Source: Novosphingobium album (ex Hu et al. 2023) (GTDB lineage Bacteria; Pseudomonadota; Alphaproteobacteria; Sphingomonadales; Sphingomonadaceae). From it: a stretch of DNA of 64,000 bases. Shown piece after piece: positions 36,186-45,762 of this stretch. Every line of letters starts with the position of its first letter. Within the stretch, counting starts at the first letter, position 1. The stretch covers positions 1-64,000 of the forward strand of contig NZ_JALHLE010000011.1 of assembly GCF_022832385.1 (NCBI RefSeq), in the 5' to 3' direction. The notes beneath the pieces were generated by a model, which saw only the letters and a program-made list of their open reading frames with translations, did not search any database and had not been told where the DNA came from. A program made the translations under genes and the position numbers.

Positions 36186-36953
36186 TTACTTCGCCTTCGT
36201 GCGCAAGGGATCGACGGCTTGCCCGTTCACGCGAACCTCGTAGTGAAGATGAGGTCCGGTCGAACGGCCGGTAGAGCCCACATAGCCAATGACATCGCCC
36301 GGCTTTACGCGCTGACCGGGAACCACATTCAACCGTGACAGGTGGCCAAAGCGGGTCTGGACCCCGTTGTTCCTGACGCCGACAAAAAGGCCGTAGCCGC
36401 CACGCCAGTCTGCCTCGTCCACGACGCCCCCCGTGGTGGCGACGACCGGCGATCCGTAAGCCGCGGCAAGATCAACGCCCGCGTGCGCGCGCCATCCGCC
36501 GAGAGTCGGGTGGATGCGGTAACCGAAACCGCTGGAAACACGCGCGTTGACAGGCAGGCGGGAAGGAAGATTGCCCGGACCAGCCACTCCTGAGCCAATC
36601 GGCCTGAAGATGTCCAGCGGTTGCCCGACAAAATCCGTCGTCCGGGATGCAACGACCGTGGCCCCTTCCAGCATTCTCGCTGGCGTCAGCGTGGCAACAC
36701 CGCGAGCGCCGCCAATGCTCATCCCGATTGCGGCAAGGCCAGTATCAACTTCCAGCCTCGTGCTGCCGGTCTCCCGATAAACGGCCAGTTGCGTTTCAGC
36801 GTGCGGATGTTCGGGAGTACCGGCATCACGTCCTGTGGCCGGTTCGATCAGGTGACGACCCTCCGCGCTTTTCTGGTCAGGCAGGTCGCGGGCGCTGACT
36901 GGCAGGCAGTTAAGGTACAGCACGAGGAATAAGTAAAATGGCCGTGTGACCAT
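36186..36953 (-). CDS. M23 family metallopeptidase (LytM-type)
   Basis: The 255-aa product from the ATG at 36953 has a clean signal peptide (MVTRPFYLFLVLYLNCLPVSA). The C-terminal peptidase_M23 domain shows SGFGYRIHPTLGG, zinc ligands in AHAGVDLAAAYG and the catalytic HLHYEVRVNG. Such enzymes cut peptidoglycan cross-bridges and may open the wall for the pilus, although it converges on the Tad genes and may be independent. An in-frame ATG at 37064 would add 37 residues without domain features. Confidence 0.85.
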   Translation of the reverse strand: MVTRPFYLFLVLYLNCLPVSARDLPDQKSAEGRHLIEPATGRDAGTPEHPHAETQLAVYRETGSTRLEVDTGLAAIGMSIGGARGVATLTPARMLEGATVVASRTTDFVGQPLDIFRPIGSGVAGPGNLPSRLPVNARVSSGFGYRIHPTLGGWRAHAGVDLAAAYGSPVVATTGGVVDEADWRGGYGLFVGVRNNGVQTRFGHLSRLNVVPGQRVKPGDVIGYVGSTGRSTGPHLHYEVRVNGQAVDPLRTKAK

Positions 36954-37363
36954 TCCACCTGCGCGTGAACACAGCCATGCCCACGTGTTCGAACATTGCC
37001 GCAGTGGCCCGTCGAACTTGATTCCACTCCCTTTCCTCATTGCGTTATTTTGGCTGATTTCCATGCTTTATTGAAGCATAAAAATGCCGGTCTTCCCGGC
37101 ACAGTACCGGTTTGGGATCACCTGTCTCGATATGAACGCGGACCATCACGTCGCGCTTCCGGTTCGAAGGTGCGTATTCCGGCGGTTATAACCTCGCGCC
37201 CGCGCCTCCGGCCGGCCGCCATCGCCTACTGTCAGTCCCGACCTAGGACTTTGCCGAGTGGTCATCTGCGTCACGCATTTTATCACCCGTGATGAAAAAC
37301 AAGCTCGGAGCGCAGGCGATGGTCTGACGGTCCAGACAGAACGATCTGCATGGGAGACGGGCA
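36954..37363. other. Intergenic region with a small palindrome
   Basis: This gap separates the peptidase from the catabolic island. It holds ATCAC-CC-GTGAT at 37282-37293, which may be an operator for the rightward dehydrogenase/Rieske pair. No gene is supported here, apart from a possible longer N-terminus of the peptidase. Confidence 0.35.
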
Positions 37364-39016
37364 TTGGCCGACGACTTGAAATGGGATCTGGAGGCTGACG
37401 TTGTCGTGCTGGGCTCCGGCGGGGCTGCGATGACGGCAGCGATTGCCGCGCACGATTTCGGCGCGAAGGATGTCGTCATACTGGAAAAGACGGGCATGGT
37501 TGGTGGCACGACCGCCATGTCCGGCGGTATGCTCTGGATTCCGGGCAATCATCACCAGCTGGAAGCCGGCATCGAGGAGGACGACGAGGATGTCGTAGCC
37601 TACCTGGACTCGATCGCACCGGGTCAGCTCGATCCCGATACGCTTATGGCGTTCATGGAAACCGGCCCCGAAATGATCCGCTATTTCGCGGACAAGACCC
37701 CGGTCCGTTTCACCGCCTTCACCGACTTCCCCGACTATCAGCCCTATATGCCGGGCGCCAAGCCAGACGGTGGGCGCTCGCTGGACAATGAGGCCTTCGC
37801 ATTCGATCGGCTCGGAAAATGGGCGACACGGGTCAACCCCAGCAAGATGGCCTATCCCCTGCGCGGCAGCCTGATGGAGGCCATCAGGGGCACACTGGAC
37901 GAAACCGCGCTCGCCGAACGCGAGGCGCATGACTACCGAGGCCTTGGACAGGCGCTGGCCGGCTCGCTATTCCTTGCGGTCATCGACCGCGGCATCCCGG
38001 TCGAATTCGAAAAGCGTGCCCGCAAGCTGGTCAAGGACGGCAGCCGGGTGATCGGTGTTCTCGCCGAGGACGCCGATGGCAACGATTACCGGGTGCGCGC
38101 ACGCCGTGGCGTCGTCATCGCCACCGGCGGCTTCGAATGGAACGAAACACTGGTCAAGACGTTCCTGCGCGGCCCCCTCACCGGGCCCGTGAGCGTGCCC
38201 GAGAACGAGGGCGACGGCCTGCTGATGGCGATCGAGGCCGGGGCCCAGCTGGGCAACATGCAGAATGCCTTCTGGATGCAGAGCGTACTGGAATTCAAGC
38301 CCCAGCACCGTAATGCCAAGCCCAACTACCTGCTCGGCTCGGACGAGCGCGCACGCCCCGGTGCCATCCTCGTCAACCGCGCGGGCAAGCGGTTCGTGAA
38401 CGAGGCCGCGAATTACAACGCGCTCGGCAAGGCGCTGCACGCGTTCGACGCGGGCACCCACGCCTATTCCAACCTGCCCTACTGGCTGATCATCGACCAG
38501 CGCTACCGGGACAAGTATCACACCTTCAACACGCCCCCGGGCGGCCCCGTCCCCTCCTTCATGATCCAGGCCGACACACTCGAGGAACTGGCCGAAAAGG
38601 CCGGGATCGACGCCGAAGGCCTGACGGCGACGATTGCGCGGTTCAACGGCATGGTCCGCAAGGGCCACGACGACGACTTCCAGCGCGGCGACAACACCTA
38701 CGACAACTTCTACATGTGGGGCGACATGGACTTCGATCCGCCCTACCGCACTCTGGGCATGATCGATCAAGGGCCGTTCTTCGCGGTCAGGATGGAAGCT
38801 GGCGCCCTCGGTACGGCTGGCGGCCCCCGTACGAATGCCGACGCGCAGGTCGTCGACTGGGACGGCAACCCGATCCCGGGCCTCTATGCCGCGGGCAATG
38901 CCATGGCAGCAGTGCTGGGCGAGGCCTACGGCGGCGCTGGCGGGACATTGGGCCCCGGCATGACCTTCGGATACATCGCCGGACGACATCTCGGAAGCCA
39001 CCTTCCGAACCACTGA
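37364..39016 (+). CDS. FAD-binding dehydrogenase, 3-ketosteroid-delta1-dehydrogenase-like
   Basis: The 550-aa flavoprotein starts at TTG, preceded by GGGAGA. The N-terminal FAD motif reads VVVLGSGGAAMTAAIAAHDF, followed by GGTTAMSGGMLW. The C-terminal FAD motif GEAYGGAGGTLGPGMTFGY is characteristic of the KstD/FAD_binding_2 family. Such enzymes desaturate cyclic ketones next to a carbonyl, as in steroid ring A. No Rieske KshA or other steroid marker is certain here, so the substrate is open. A Rieske oxygenase gene follows after 32 bp and is probably co-transcribed. Confidence 0.8.
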   Translation: MADDLKWDLEADVVVLGSGGAAMTAAIAAHDFGAKDVVILEKTGMVGGTTAMSGGMLWIPGNHHQLEAGIEEDDEDVVAYLDSIAPGQLDPDTLMAFMETGPEMIRYFADKTPVRFTAFTDFPDYQPYMPGAKPDGGRSLDNEAFAFDRLGKWATRVNPSKMAYPLRGSLMEAIRGTLDETALAEREAHDYRGLGQALAGSLFLAVIDRGIPVEFEKRARKLVKDGSRVIGVLAEDADGNDYRVRARRGVVIATGGFEWNETLVKTFLRGPLTGPVSVPENEGDGLLMAIEAGAQLGNMQNAFWMQSVLEFKPQHRNAKPNYLLGSDERARPGAILVNRAGKRFVNEAANYNALGKALHAFDAGTHAYSNLPYWLIIDQRYRDKYHTFNTPPGGPVPSFMIQADTLEELAEKAGIDAEGLTATIARFNGMVRKGHDDDFQRGDNTYDNFYMWGDMDFDPPYRTLGMIDQGPFFAVRMEAGALGTAGGPRTNADAQVVDWDGNPIPGLYAAGNAMAAVLGEAYGGAGGTLGPGMTFGYIAGRHLGSHLPNH

Positions 39017-39048
39017 CCCGCGTCCCTAACGATACGAGAGGATCTTTC

Positions 39049-40392
39049 ATGAACAAACCCCTGACCGTACCACCGCCGATGGACGGACGTGATCCGTCGA
39101 ACCTGCGCGGGGACAAGATCACCGGCGACCGCTATTTCTCGCAGGACTTCGCGCAGAAGGAGTGGGATCACCTCTGGACGCGAATCTGGCACATCGCCGG
39201 TCGTACCGCCGACATTCCCGAAGCGGGTGACTTCATGGTCCACAACTTCATGAAGGAATCGGTGATCGCGGTACGGCAGGAGGACGGTTCGGTCCGTGCC
39301 TTCTACAATTCCTGCGGGCACCGCGGCATGCGCATGGTTGACGGCATGAGTTCGGTCGAGGCGTTCCACTGCCCTTACCACGGCTGGCAATGGGGCATCG
39401 ACGGGGTGCTGAAGCACGCCCAGGATGCCGAGGTCGATTTCAGCCGGGGCAACCCTTGCGGCAAGCTCAAGCTCAATGAACTGCGCTGCGACATCTGGGG
39501 AGGCTTCGTGTGGTACTCGATGAATCCCGATGGTCCGAGCCTTGAGGAATTCCTCGAGCCAATGCCCGCGCTTTACAAGAACTACCCGATGGACACCGCG
39601 GTGCGCGTCGCGTGGTACCGGATCGAGCTGAATGCCAACTGGAAATTCGTCACCGACAACTTCTCCGAAAGCTACCACACCCGCACCGCGCACCCGCAGG
39701 TGCCGCCATGGATCGATCAGGACGTCGATTCCGCCCGCCATGAGATGTGGCCCAAGGGCCATGGCCGCACGGTGCAGCCGATGCGCCCTTCCCTCTCCGA
39801 TCGGCCGGCCGGTGGCGGCAATGCCATGTTCGAAGGCGAACTGCGCAAGTGGGACATCGATCCCGGCCAGTACGCCACTTACGAGGACTTCGCGCTGCAG
39901 GGCTGGAAGGACCTCAAGGCGGCCAAACACAGGCTCTGGAAGGAAAAGGGCTACCTCCACTACGAGCAGATGGATGACGAGGAAATCACCGACAGCCCGC
40001 ACACGGTGATGTTCCCCAATGTCACCATCAGTTTCCTACCCGACAACCTGATCCTGTTCCGCTCCGAGCCGCATCCGGAGAACCCGGAAAAATGCTATTT
40101 CGACCTGTGGTGCATGGCCTTCCCGGTGGAAGGACAAACCGAGGTGGAATCGATCATGGCCGGTATCCGGCCGCTGCGTGAAGCCGCCGAATGTGAGCAC
40201 CGCGTGTTCGACGCGGGGCGCGGCATTCCCGAACTGGCGGGGCAGATCGTCTATCAGGACATGGAACTGGCCGAGGCCATGCAGGCCGGAATGCATTCAC
40301 GCGGGTACAAGGACGCTTACCTCTCCGATCAGGAGACACGCATCCGCTTCTTCCACGAAGTGCTCAACGACTGGATCGAGGGCAGGCGCTGA
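39049..40392 (+). CDS. Rieske non-heme iron oxygenase, alpha subunit
   Basis: The 447-aa protein has a Rieske centre Cys89-x-His91 (SCGHRGMRM) and Cys108-x2-His111 (CPYHGWQW). The catalytic-domain iron site lies near residues 203-217 (DNFSESYHTRTAHP). It would hydroxylate an aromatic or alicyclic ring or remove a substituent. A GAGAGGA site precedes the ATG. No beta subunit, ferredoxin or reductase is encoded nearby, so electron transfer must be supplied from elsewhere. The last codons lie within a hairpin. Confidence 0.9.
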   Translation: MNKPLTVPPPMDGRDPSNLRGDKITGDRYFSQDFAQKEWDHLWTRIWHIAGRTADIPEAGDFMVHNFMKESVIAVRQEDGSVRAFYNSCGHRGMRMVDGMSSVEAFHCPYHGWQWGIDGVLKHAQDAEVDFSRGNPCGKLKLNELRCDIWGGFVWYSMNPDGPSLEEFLEPMPALYKNYPMDTAVRVAWYRIELNANWKFVTDNFSESYHTRTAHPQVPPWIDQDVDSARHEMWPKGHGRTVQPMRPSLSDRPAGGGNAMFEGELRKWDIDPGQYATYEDFALQGWKDLKAAKHRLWKEKGYLHYEQMDDEEITDSPHTVMFPNVTISFLPDNLILFRSEPHPENPEKCYFDLWCMAFPVEGQTEVESIMAGIRPLREAAECEHRVFDAGRGIPELAGQIVYQDMELAEAMQAGMHSRGYKDAYLSDQETRIRFFHEVLNDWIEGRR

Positions 40393-40402
40393 GCGCCTGC
40401 CC
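40380..40402 (+). terminator. Hairpin with the stop codon in its loop
   Basis: A perfect 10-bp stem (40380-40389 with 40393-40402) encloses exactly TGA (40390-40392), the stop codon of the Rieske gene. No strong T-run follows. It lies between two convergent genes and may act in both directions or protect the 3' end. Confidence 0.6.
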
Positions 40403-40422
40403 CTGTTCCGAAAGGCCGCCAA

Positions 40423-41487
40423 TCAGCCCTTGGTGAACCCGAGGGCGAGTTGGGCGAGTTCGGGGAAAGCCTTTGCGCGTTCCTTGGCCTGGGCATTGGC
40501 GGCGGTGCCGCGGATGACGCGGCCCTTGATGCCGTGGAAGATCGCGGCGAGGCGGAAGAAGTTGAAGGCCATGTAATAGCGGTAGTCGGGCAGCCCCTCG
40601 CGGCCCGTACGGCGGCAATAGGCGGCGACGTAGTCGTCCTCGCCGGGAATGCCGAGCGCAGCGATATCGGCACCGCCGAGGCCCGCCACGATGTGCGGGG
40701 GCATGTGGTACATCATCGCGTGGTAGGCAAAGTCCGCCAGCGGATGACCCAGCGTCGAGAGTTCCCAGTCGAGCACGGCAAGGATGCGCGGCTCGGTGGG
40801 GTGGAAGATCATGTTGTCGATGCGGAAGTCGCCGTGGATCACGCTGGAAGCGCCATCGTCCTCGGGCATGTTCGCCTCGAGCCAGTCGATCACCGCGTCC
40901 ATCGCCTCGTCGCGGCCCGCGGCCTCGTCTTCGCGGTACTGGCGTGACCAGCGGGTGACCTGCCGCGCGAAGTAGTTACCCGGCTTGCCGTAATCGCCGA
41001 GGCCGATCGTCTCGGGATCGTAGGAATGCAGCAGCGCGATCGTCTGGTTCATCGCGTCGAAGATCGCCGCGCGCTCCTCGTTCGAGACGCCCGGCACGGT
41101 CGCATCCCAGAAGATGCGGCCCTCGACCATTTCCATCACGTAGAACCAGGTGCCGATCACGCTCTCGTCGGTGCACAGGCCGTAGACCCTGGCGACGGGA
41201 AAAACCTGCGCATGGAGCGCGGTGAGGACCCTGGCCTCGCGCTCCACTGCGTGCGCGCCCTTGAGCGTCGCGCCCGGCGGCTTGCGGCGCAGCACATAGG
41301 CGCGCGTCGGCGTCACCAGCTTGTAGGTCGGGTTCGACTGCCCGCCCTTGAACTGCTCGACCGTGAGCGGCCCGGCGTAGCCTTCCACGTGTTCCTTCAG
41401 CCAGCCTTCCATCGCCGCCGTGTCGAAGGCATAGCCCTCGCGCACGGCGCTCGTTCCGGTGTTGGCCTCGGCGATCGCGTCGCTCAT
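40423..41487 (-). CDS. Aminoglycoside phosphotransferase-like kinase (LvaA/ACAD10-type)
   Basis: The 354-aa protein has the APH kinase fold: GGQSNPTYKL nucleotide region, the Brenner-like motif HGDFRIDNMIF and DWELSTLG for metal binding. Next to an acyl-CoA dehydrogenase, this pairing recalls LvaA with LvaC of Pseudomonas levulinate catabolism and the fused mammalian ACAD10/11. Those enzymes phosphorylate a 4-hydroxyacyl-CoA and then eliminate phosphate. The gene start overlaps the ACAD stop (ATGA). It is the last gene of a nine-gene leftward operon. Confidence 0.82.
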   Translation of the reverse strand: MSDAIAEANTGTSAVREGYAFDTAAMEGWLKEHVEGYAGPLTVEQFKGGQSNPTYKLVTPTRAYVLRRKPPGATLKGAHAVEREARVLTALHAQVFPVARVYGLCTDESVIGTWFYVMEMVEGRIFWDATVPGVSNEERAAIFDAMNQTIALLHSYDPETIGLGDYGKPGNYFARQVTRWSRQYREDEAAGRDEAMDAVIDWLEANMPEDDGASSVIHGDFRIDNMIFHPTEPRILAVLDWELSTLGHPLADFAYHAMMYHMPPHIVAGLGGADIAALGIPGEDDYVAAYCRRTGREGLPDYRYYMAFNFFRLAAIFHGIKGRVIRGTAANAQAKERAKAFPELAQLALGFTKG

Positions 41488-42722
41488 GCCGGGACCGCGT
41501 CCTTTGCCGCTTCTGCCTCCTGCGCCTTGCGCCAGTTGCGGCGCAGGCGCTTGGCGAGGCTCCACTTGTGGACTTCGGTCGGGCCGTCATAGATGCGGAA
41601 GGCGCGGACCTCGCGGAACACCTGCTCGACGATGGTGCGGTCGGTCACACCGGTGCCGCCCATCACCTGCACGCAGTTGTCGGCGATCTTCATCAGCGCC
41701 TCGGATACCGAGACCTTGGCCATCGAGCTTTCGACCGTGCCCAGCGAGCCGGTGTCGAGAACGGAGGCGCACCAGTCGATCATCAGTTCGCACTGCTCGA
41801 TCAGGATCTCGTTCTCGGCAAGCATGAAGCCCACGCCCTCGTGCTCGATCAGCTGCTTGCCGAAGGCATGGCGGCGGCAGGCATAGTCGACCGCGATTTC
41901 CTGCGCGCGGATGCAGGCACCCAGCCAGCGCATGCAGTGCGACAGGCGCGCGGGGCTGAGGCGCACCTGCGCGTACTTGAAGCCCTCGCCCGGCTGGCCC
42001 AGCATCTGGTCGGCGGGAATGCGCATCTCGTTGATGGTCAGCGTGGCGTGGCCACCCGGCATCGAACTGTCGATGGTATTGGGAATCTCGTCGATCACGA
42101 TGGCCGGATCGGGCAGGTCCACCAGGAACATGCACGCGCCGCCCTTGGTGTCCTCTTCGGCCGAGGCCGCCATGAGGATGCCGACCCTGGCCCCTTGCGC
42201 GCCGGTGATGAAGGTCTTGCGGCCGCTGACGATCCAGTGGTTGCCGTCCTTGCGGCAGGTCGTCTTCATCATCGAGGGATCGGACCCCGCCCCGCCCCAT
42301 TCGGCAGGCTCGGTCATGAAGAAGGCCGAACGCGCCGAGCCGTCGACCAGCTTGTTGAGGAAGCGCTCCTTCAGCTCGAGCGAGCCGACATGACCGATCA
42401 GGTACATGTTGCCTTCGTCGGGCGCGAAGGTGTTGCAGGCGAGCGGCCCCAAGGGCGAGAGGCCCGACTTGATCAGGATATAGGCCGTCTCGCGCTGCGT
42501 CACATGCGATCCATCGTCACGGATATGCGGCGTCAACACGCCGGCCGCGCGCGCCTTGTCGCGCATCTCCATGACGAGTTCATCGGTCGGCGCGCCGTGG
42601 TGATCGCGGCGCGGGTCCTTCTCGTAGGGCACCACCACTTCGCGCACAAAGGCCTCGACCCTGGCCCCCATATCACGGGCGTAGTCGGAAATCGCAGAGG
42701 GGTTGGTCTGAAGTACGGTCAT
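41484..42722 (-). CDS. Acyl-CoA dehydrogenase (ACAD10/11-like)
   Basis: The 412-aa flavoprotein shows family signatures: FFMTEPAEWGGAGSD in the FAD-binding middle domain, YACRRHAFGKQLIEHEGV and VMGGTGVTDRTIVEQVFREV in the helical C-domain. Its neighbour kinase suggests a paired role in handling a 4-hydroxyacyl-CoA, with dephosphorylation rather than simple desaturation; this is inferred from LvaA/LvaC. The start codon shares one base with the stop of the VOC gene. Confidence 0.88.
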   Translation of the reverse strand: MTVLQTNPSAISDYARDMGARVEAFVREVVVPYEKDPRRDHHGAPTDELVMEMRDKARAAGVLTPHIRDDGSHVTQRETAYILIKSGLSPLGPLACNTFAPDEGNMYLIGHVGSLELKERFLNKLVDGSARSAFFMTEPAEWGGAGSDPSMMKTTCRKDGNHWIVSGRKTFITGAQGARVGILMAASAEEDTKGGACMFLVDLPDPAIVIDEIPNTIDSSMPGGHATLTINEMRIPADQMLGQPGEGFKYAQVRLSPARLSHCMRWLGACIRAQEIAVDYACRRHAFGKQLIEHEGVGFMLAENEILIEQCELMIDWCASVLDTGSLGTVESSMAKVSVSEALMKIADNCVQVMGGTGVTDRTIVEQVFREVRAFRIYDGPTEVHKWSLAKRLRRNWRKAQEAEAAKDAVPA

Positions 42723-43288
42723 TACTGGAGCACTCTCACAGGATCGGAGCCATCCCAGTCACGAGCGGCATCCTTCATCATCTGGAACAGGCCCTCGGAA
42801 CCTGCCATCGGCTGGAGATATTCGATCACGTAACCCGGACCCTGGCCCGGATCGACGTAGATCACTTCCCCGTCTTCCCCAACTTTACCTTCAACAATTA
42901 CTTCCGCGCCCGCTTCGGCACAGGCCGCTCGAACGACCTTTATGTCATCGACGAACACGCAGATATGGTGCAGACGATCCCGCACCGCGTATTCACCGTA
43001 ATATAGCGACGGCTCCGTGCTGTCTGTCTTAATCAGCTCGATCTGGATGTCCCCCCAGTAACCAATCGCCATTGTGAACACGGCATCGGTAGGCGCACCC
43101 TTGTACTTCATCTCGCCCAGTTTCACGTCATTGAAGACGTAGAACGGGCCAACGCCGACCGTTTCGATCCAGTATTTCATGGCCGCATCGAAATCGGTCG
43201 GGAAGAAGGCAAGCTGGATGACCGGCCCGAGCGCCTTGAGCGGACCGGGAACGGCCTTTGCCATAACGGGTGCGACAGTGCCGGTCAT
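42722..43288 (-). CDS. VOC-family protein (glyoxalase-like)
   Basis: The 188-aa protein has a vicinal-oxygen-chelate fold, with QLAFFPTDFDAAMKYW at the N-terminus and LHHICVFVDDIKVVRAAC in the second half. IQIELIK and YVIEYLQP supply likely metal ligands. It resembles the VOC gene at 62981 in sequence pattern (GVGPFYVF compared with GIGPFLHV). It may act as an epimerase, dioxygenase or isomerase on a CoA ester. It overlaps genes on both sides, firmly within the operon. Confidence 0.75.
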   Translation of the reverse strand: MTGTVAPVMAKAVPGPLKALGPVIQLAFFPTDFDAAMKYWIETVGVGPFYVFNDVKLGEMKYKGAPTDAVFTMAIGYWGDIQIELIKTDSTEPSLYYGEYAVRDRLHHICVFVDDIKVVRAACAEAGAEVIVEGKVGEDGEVIYVDPGQGPGYVIEYLQPMAGSEGLFQMMKDAARDWDGSDPVRVLQ

Positions 43289-44718
43289 GCGAACAATCCT
43301 TCCGGCTTCTCGATCAAGTCCTTGAGCGTCTGCAGGAACTGCGCGCCCGCGGCTCCGTCGATCGCGCGATGGTCGACCGAAAGCGTGAACGAGATGCGGG
43401 TCTCGAACGTAATCCCCCCGGTGGCAGTCTCGACCGGCTGGCGCTGTGCCGCGCCGACGGCGAGGATCGCCCCCTGCGGCGGATTGATGATGGCGTCGAA
43501 GTTCTCGATGCCGAACATGCCGAGATTGGAGACCGAGAAGGTGCCGCCTTCCATATCCTCCATCGACAAGCCCTTGCCCTGCGCCTTATCGATCAGGCGG
43601 CGGGCTTCCGCAGCCAGCTGATCGATCCGCATGAGGTTTGCCTGACGCACAACCGGAGTAACCAGCCCCTTGGGGCTGGCAACCGCAATCGAAACGTCGG
43701 CATGCGGGAAACGATGGATTTCCTGGCCGTGGACCTGAACGTTGACGTCCGGGTGCCTGACCAGCGCCATGGCCGAAGCCTTGACGATCCAGTCGTTCAC
43801 CGAAGCCTTGCAACCCAGCACGAGGTTCGCGGTTTTGCGCATTTCCAGCATGGCATCGGCACTGGCCGACATGCGCAGGTAGAAGTGCGGTAGCTCCTGC
43901 TTGGCCTGCGTGAGGCGCTGGGCGACGACCTTGCGGATGCGGTCGAAGGGCACGACTTCAGGGCGGTTTGCACCGGGCACGAACTCGGGCGTGCCGACGT
44001 TGCCTGAAGTGGGCTTCGGCATCAGCGCCAGCACGTCCGCCTTCGAAATGCGACCACGAGCACCGGTTCCGGTCACGCCGGAAAGCGAAATCCCGTTCAG
44101 CGCGGCGATGCGGCGTGCGAGCGGCGAAGCGAAGACCTTAAGATCATCCTCCTGCACCGCGACAGTGCCCTTCAGCGCAGGCGATCCCGCACCGCGCAGG
44201 GCCTTGACCACGTCCTGATGGGTAATACGCCCGCCCCGGCCCGATCCCTCGATGCCGGAGATGTCCACGCCTTCCTCTTCCGCAAGGCGCAGGGCCTCGG
44301 GGCTGATCGGGCGGTTGGTCTCGATCTTGATGCGCGTCTTTTCTGCGGCTGGGGCAGCAGCGGCAGGTGCCGGCGCAGGCTCTGCCTTGGCTTTCGATGT
44401 GCCTTGCGCAAGGCCGCCTTCGGCAGGCTGGAAGCCAGCAACAAACGCCTCGATGTCGGCGTCCGAATTGCTACCGTCATCGAAGACCGCCAGCAACGCG
44501 CCGACTGGCTCGGCATCGCTGCCGCCACCGACGACAATCTTGCGCACGGTGGCGTCGTACTCGGCTTCGACCTCGTTGGTGATCTTGGCGGTTTCGATCA
44601 GGCACAGCATGTCGCCGCGCTTGAACGAATCCCCTTCCTTGACCATCCATTCGGCAATTGTGCCCTCGGTCATCTCGATGCCCCACTTCGGCATCGTGAA
44701 GGCGCGGATACGGCTCAT
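43285..44718 (-). CDS. 2-oxoacid dehydrogenase E2 (dihydrolipoamide acyltransferase)
   Basis: The 477-aa protein has a lipoyl domain with the modified lysine in IETAKITNEV (Lys45; the usual DK is AK). Two peripheral-subunit-binding domains follow (about residues 138-174 and 198-233), then the catalytic domain ending in DHRAIDGAAGAQFL. With the E1 genes it converts a 2-oxoacid or acetoin-like compound to an acyl-CoA. No E3 gene lies in the operon. The ATG at 44718 lies 13 bp after the E1beta stop. Confidence 0.9.
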   Translation of the reverse strand: MSRIRAFTMPKWGIEMTEGTIAEWMVKEGDSFKRGDMLCLIETAKITNEVEAEYDATVRKIVVGGGSDAEPVGALLAVFDDGSNSDADIEAFVAGFQPAEGGLAQGTSKAKAEPAPAPAAAAPAAEKTRIKIETNRPISPEALRLAEEEGVDISGIEGSGRGGRITHQDVVKALRGAGSPALKGTVAVQEDDLKVFASPLARRIAALNGISLSGVTGTGARGRISKADVLALMPKPTSGNVGTPEFVPGANRPEVVPFDRIRKVVAQRLTQAKQELPHFYLRMSASADAMLEMRKTANLVLGCKASVNDWIVKASAMALVRHPDVNVQVHGQEIHRFPHADVSIAVASPKGLVTPVVRQANLMRIDQLAAEARRLIDKAQGKGLSMEDMEGGTFSVSNLGMFGIENFDAIINPPQGAILAVGAAQRQPVETATGGITFETRISFTLSVDHRAIDGAAGAQFLQTLKDLIEKPEGLFA

Positions 44719-44731
44719 GTCCGACCCCTCC

Positions 44732-45745
44732 TCAACGGTATTCGAGTGTCTTGCGAACCGCAGCGGCAACCTTGACCGGGCTCGGCAGGTAGGCGCCTTC
44801 CAGTTCGCGCGCGAACGGCACCGGCGTATGCGGCGGCGTGACCATCTCGATCGGCGCCTTGAGGCTTGCGAAAGCCTTGTTGGCGACGAGAGCGGAGATG
44901 TCGGTCGCCAGCGAGCAGCGCGGCGGCGCTTCATCGACAATGACGAGACGGCCCGTCACCTCGACGGAATCGAGGATCGCTTCCTCGTCGAGCGGCGAAG
45001 TCGTGCGCAGGTCGATGACGTCGCAGCCGATGCCATCCTGTGCCAGATCGTCAGCAGCGGTCTCTGCGTAACCAACCATCATGCCCGAGGCGACGATGGT
45101 GACGTCCTCGCCAGCACGGGCAAGGCGCGCGTGGCCGAAGGGCACGCAGAAGTCCGGATCCTCGTTCACCTCGCCGGTCATGCCGTAGAGGAACTTGTGC
45201 TCGAGAAAGACCACCGGGTCATCGTCACGGATGGCCTGACGCAGGAGGCCGCAGGCGTCCTCGGGCGTCGCGGGCATGACCACCTTGATGCCCGGCATGT
45301 TGGTGACGAACTGGCTGATCATCTGACTGTGCTGAGCCGCCGCGTTGTAGCCCGCACCACAAGGCATGCGGATCACCGCAGGGCAGATCGACTTGCCGCC
45401 GAACATGTAGCGGAACTTGGCGATCTGGTTCCAGAGCTGGTCCATGCAGACGCCGATGAAGTCGGCGAACATGATTTCGGCCACCGGACGCTTGCCGGCG
45501 AGGGCAAGTCCACCGGCCGCGCCCATGATCGCGCTTTCGGAGATCGGCGTGTCGATCACGCGCTCGGGTCCAAATGCCTCGTAGAAGCCGGTCGAGGTTG
45601 ACCAGATGCCACCGATGGCCTCGGGACCGCCAGCCGTGCCCATGCCGCCTACGACATCCTCGCCCAGGACAACGACACGCTCGTCGCGCTGCATTTCCTG
45701 GAAGATCGTGTTGCGAATGGCGTCGCGGTAATTCATTTTTGCCAT
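44732..45745 (-). CDS. 2-oxoacid dehydrogenase E1 beta subunit
   Basis: The 337-aa protein matches the beta chain of acetoin/pyruvate-type E1 enzymes: YRDAIRNTIFQEMQRDERVV at the start, GLALAGKRPVAEIMFADFIG, and a C-terminal transketolase domain with VDEAPPRCSL. It forms a thiamine-diphosphate heterotetramer with the adjacent alpha chain. It lies 17 bp after the alpha gene. Confidence 0.92.
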   Translation of the reverse strand: MAKMNYRDAIRNTIFQEMQRDERVVVLGEDVVGGMGTAGGPEAIGGIWSTSTGFYEAFGPERVIDTPISESAIMGAAGGLALAGKRPVAEIMFADFIGVCMDQLWNQIAKFRYMFGGKSICPAVIRMPCGAGYNAAAQHSQMISQFVTNMPGIKVVMPATPEDACGLLRQAIRDDDPVVFLEHKFLYGMTGEVNEDPDFCVPFGHARLARAGEDVTIVASGMMVGYAETAADDLAQDGIGCDVIDLRTTSPLDEEAILDSVEVTGRLVIVDEAPPRCSLATDISALVANKAFASLKAPIEMVTPPHTPVPFARELEGAYLPSPVKVAAAVRKTLEYR

Positions 45746-45762
45746 GTCTTCGCTCCCGCCGT

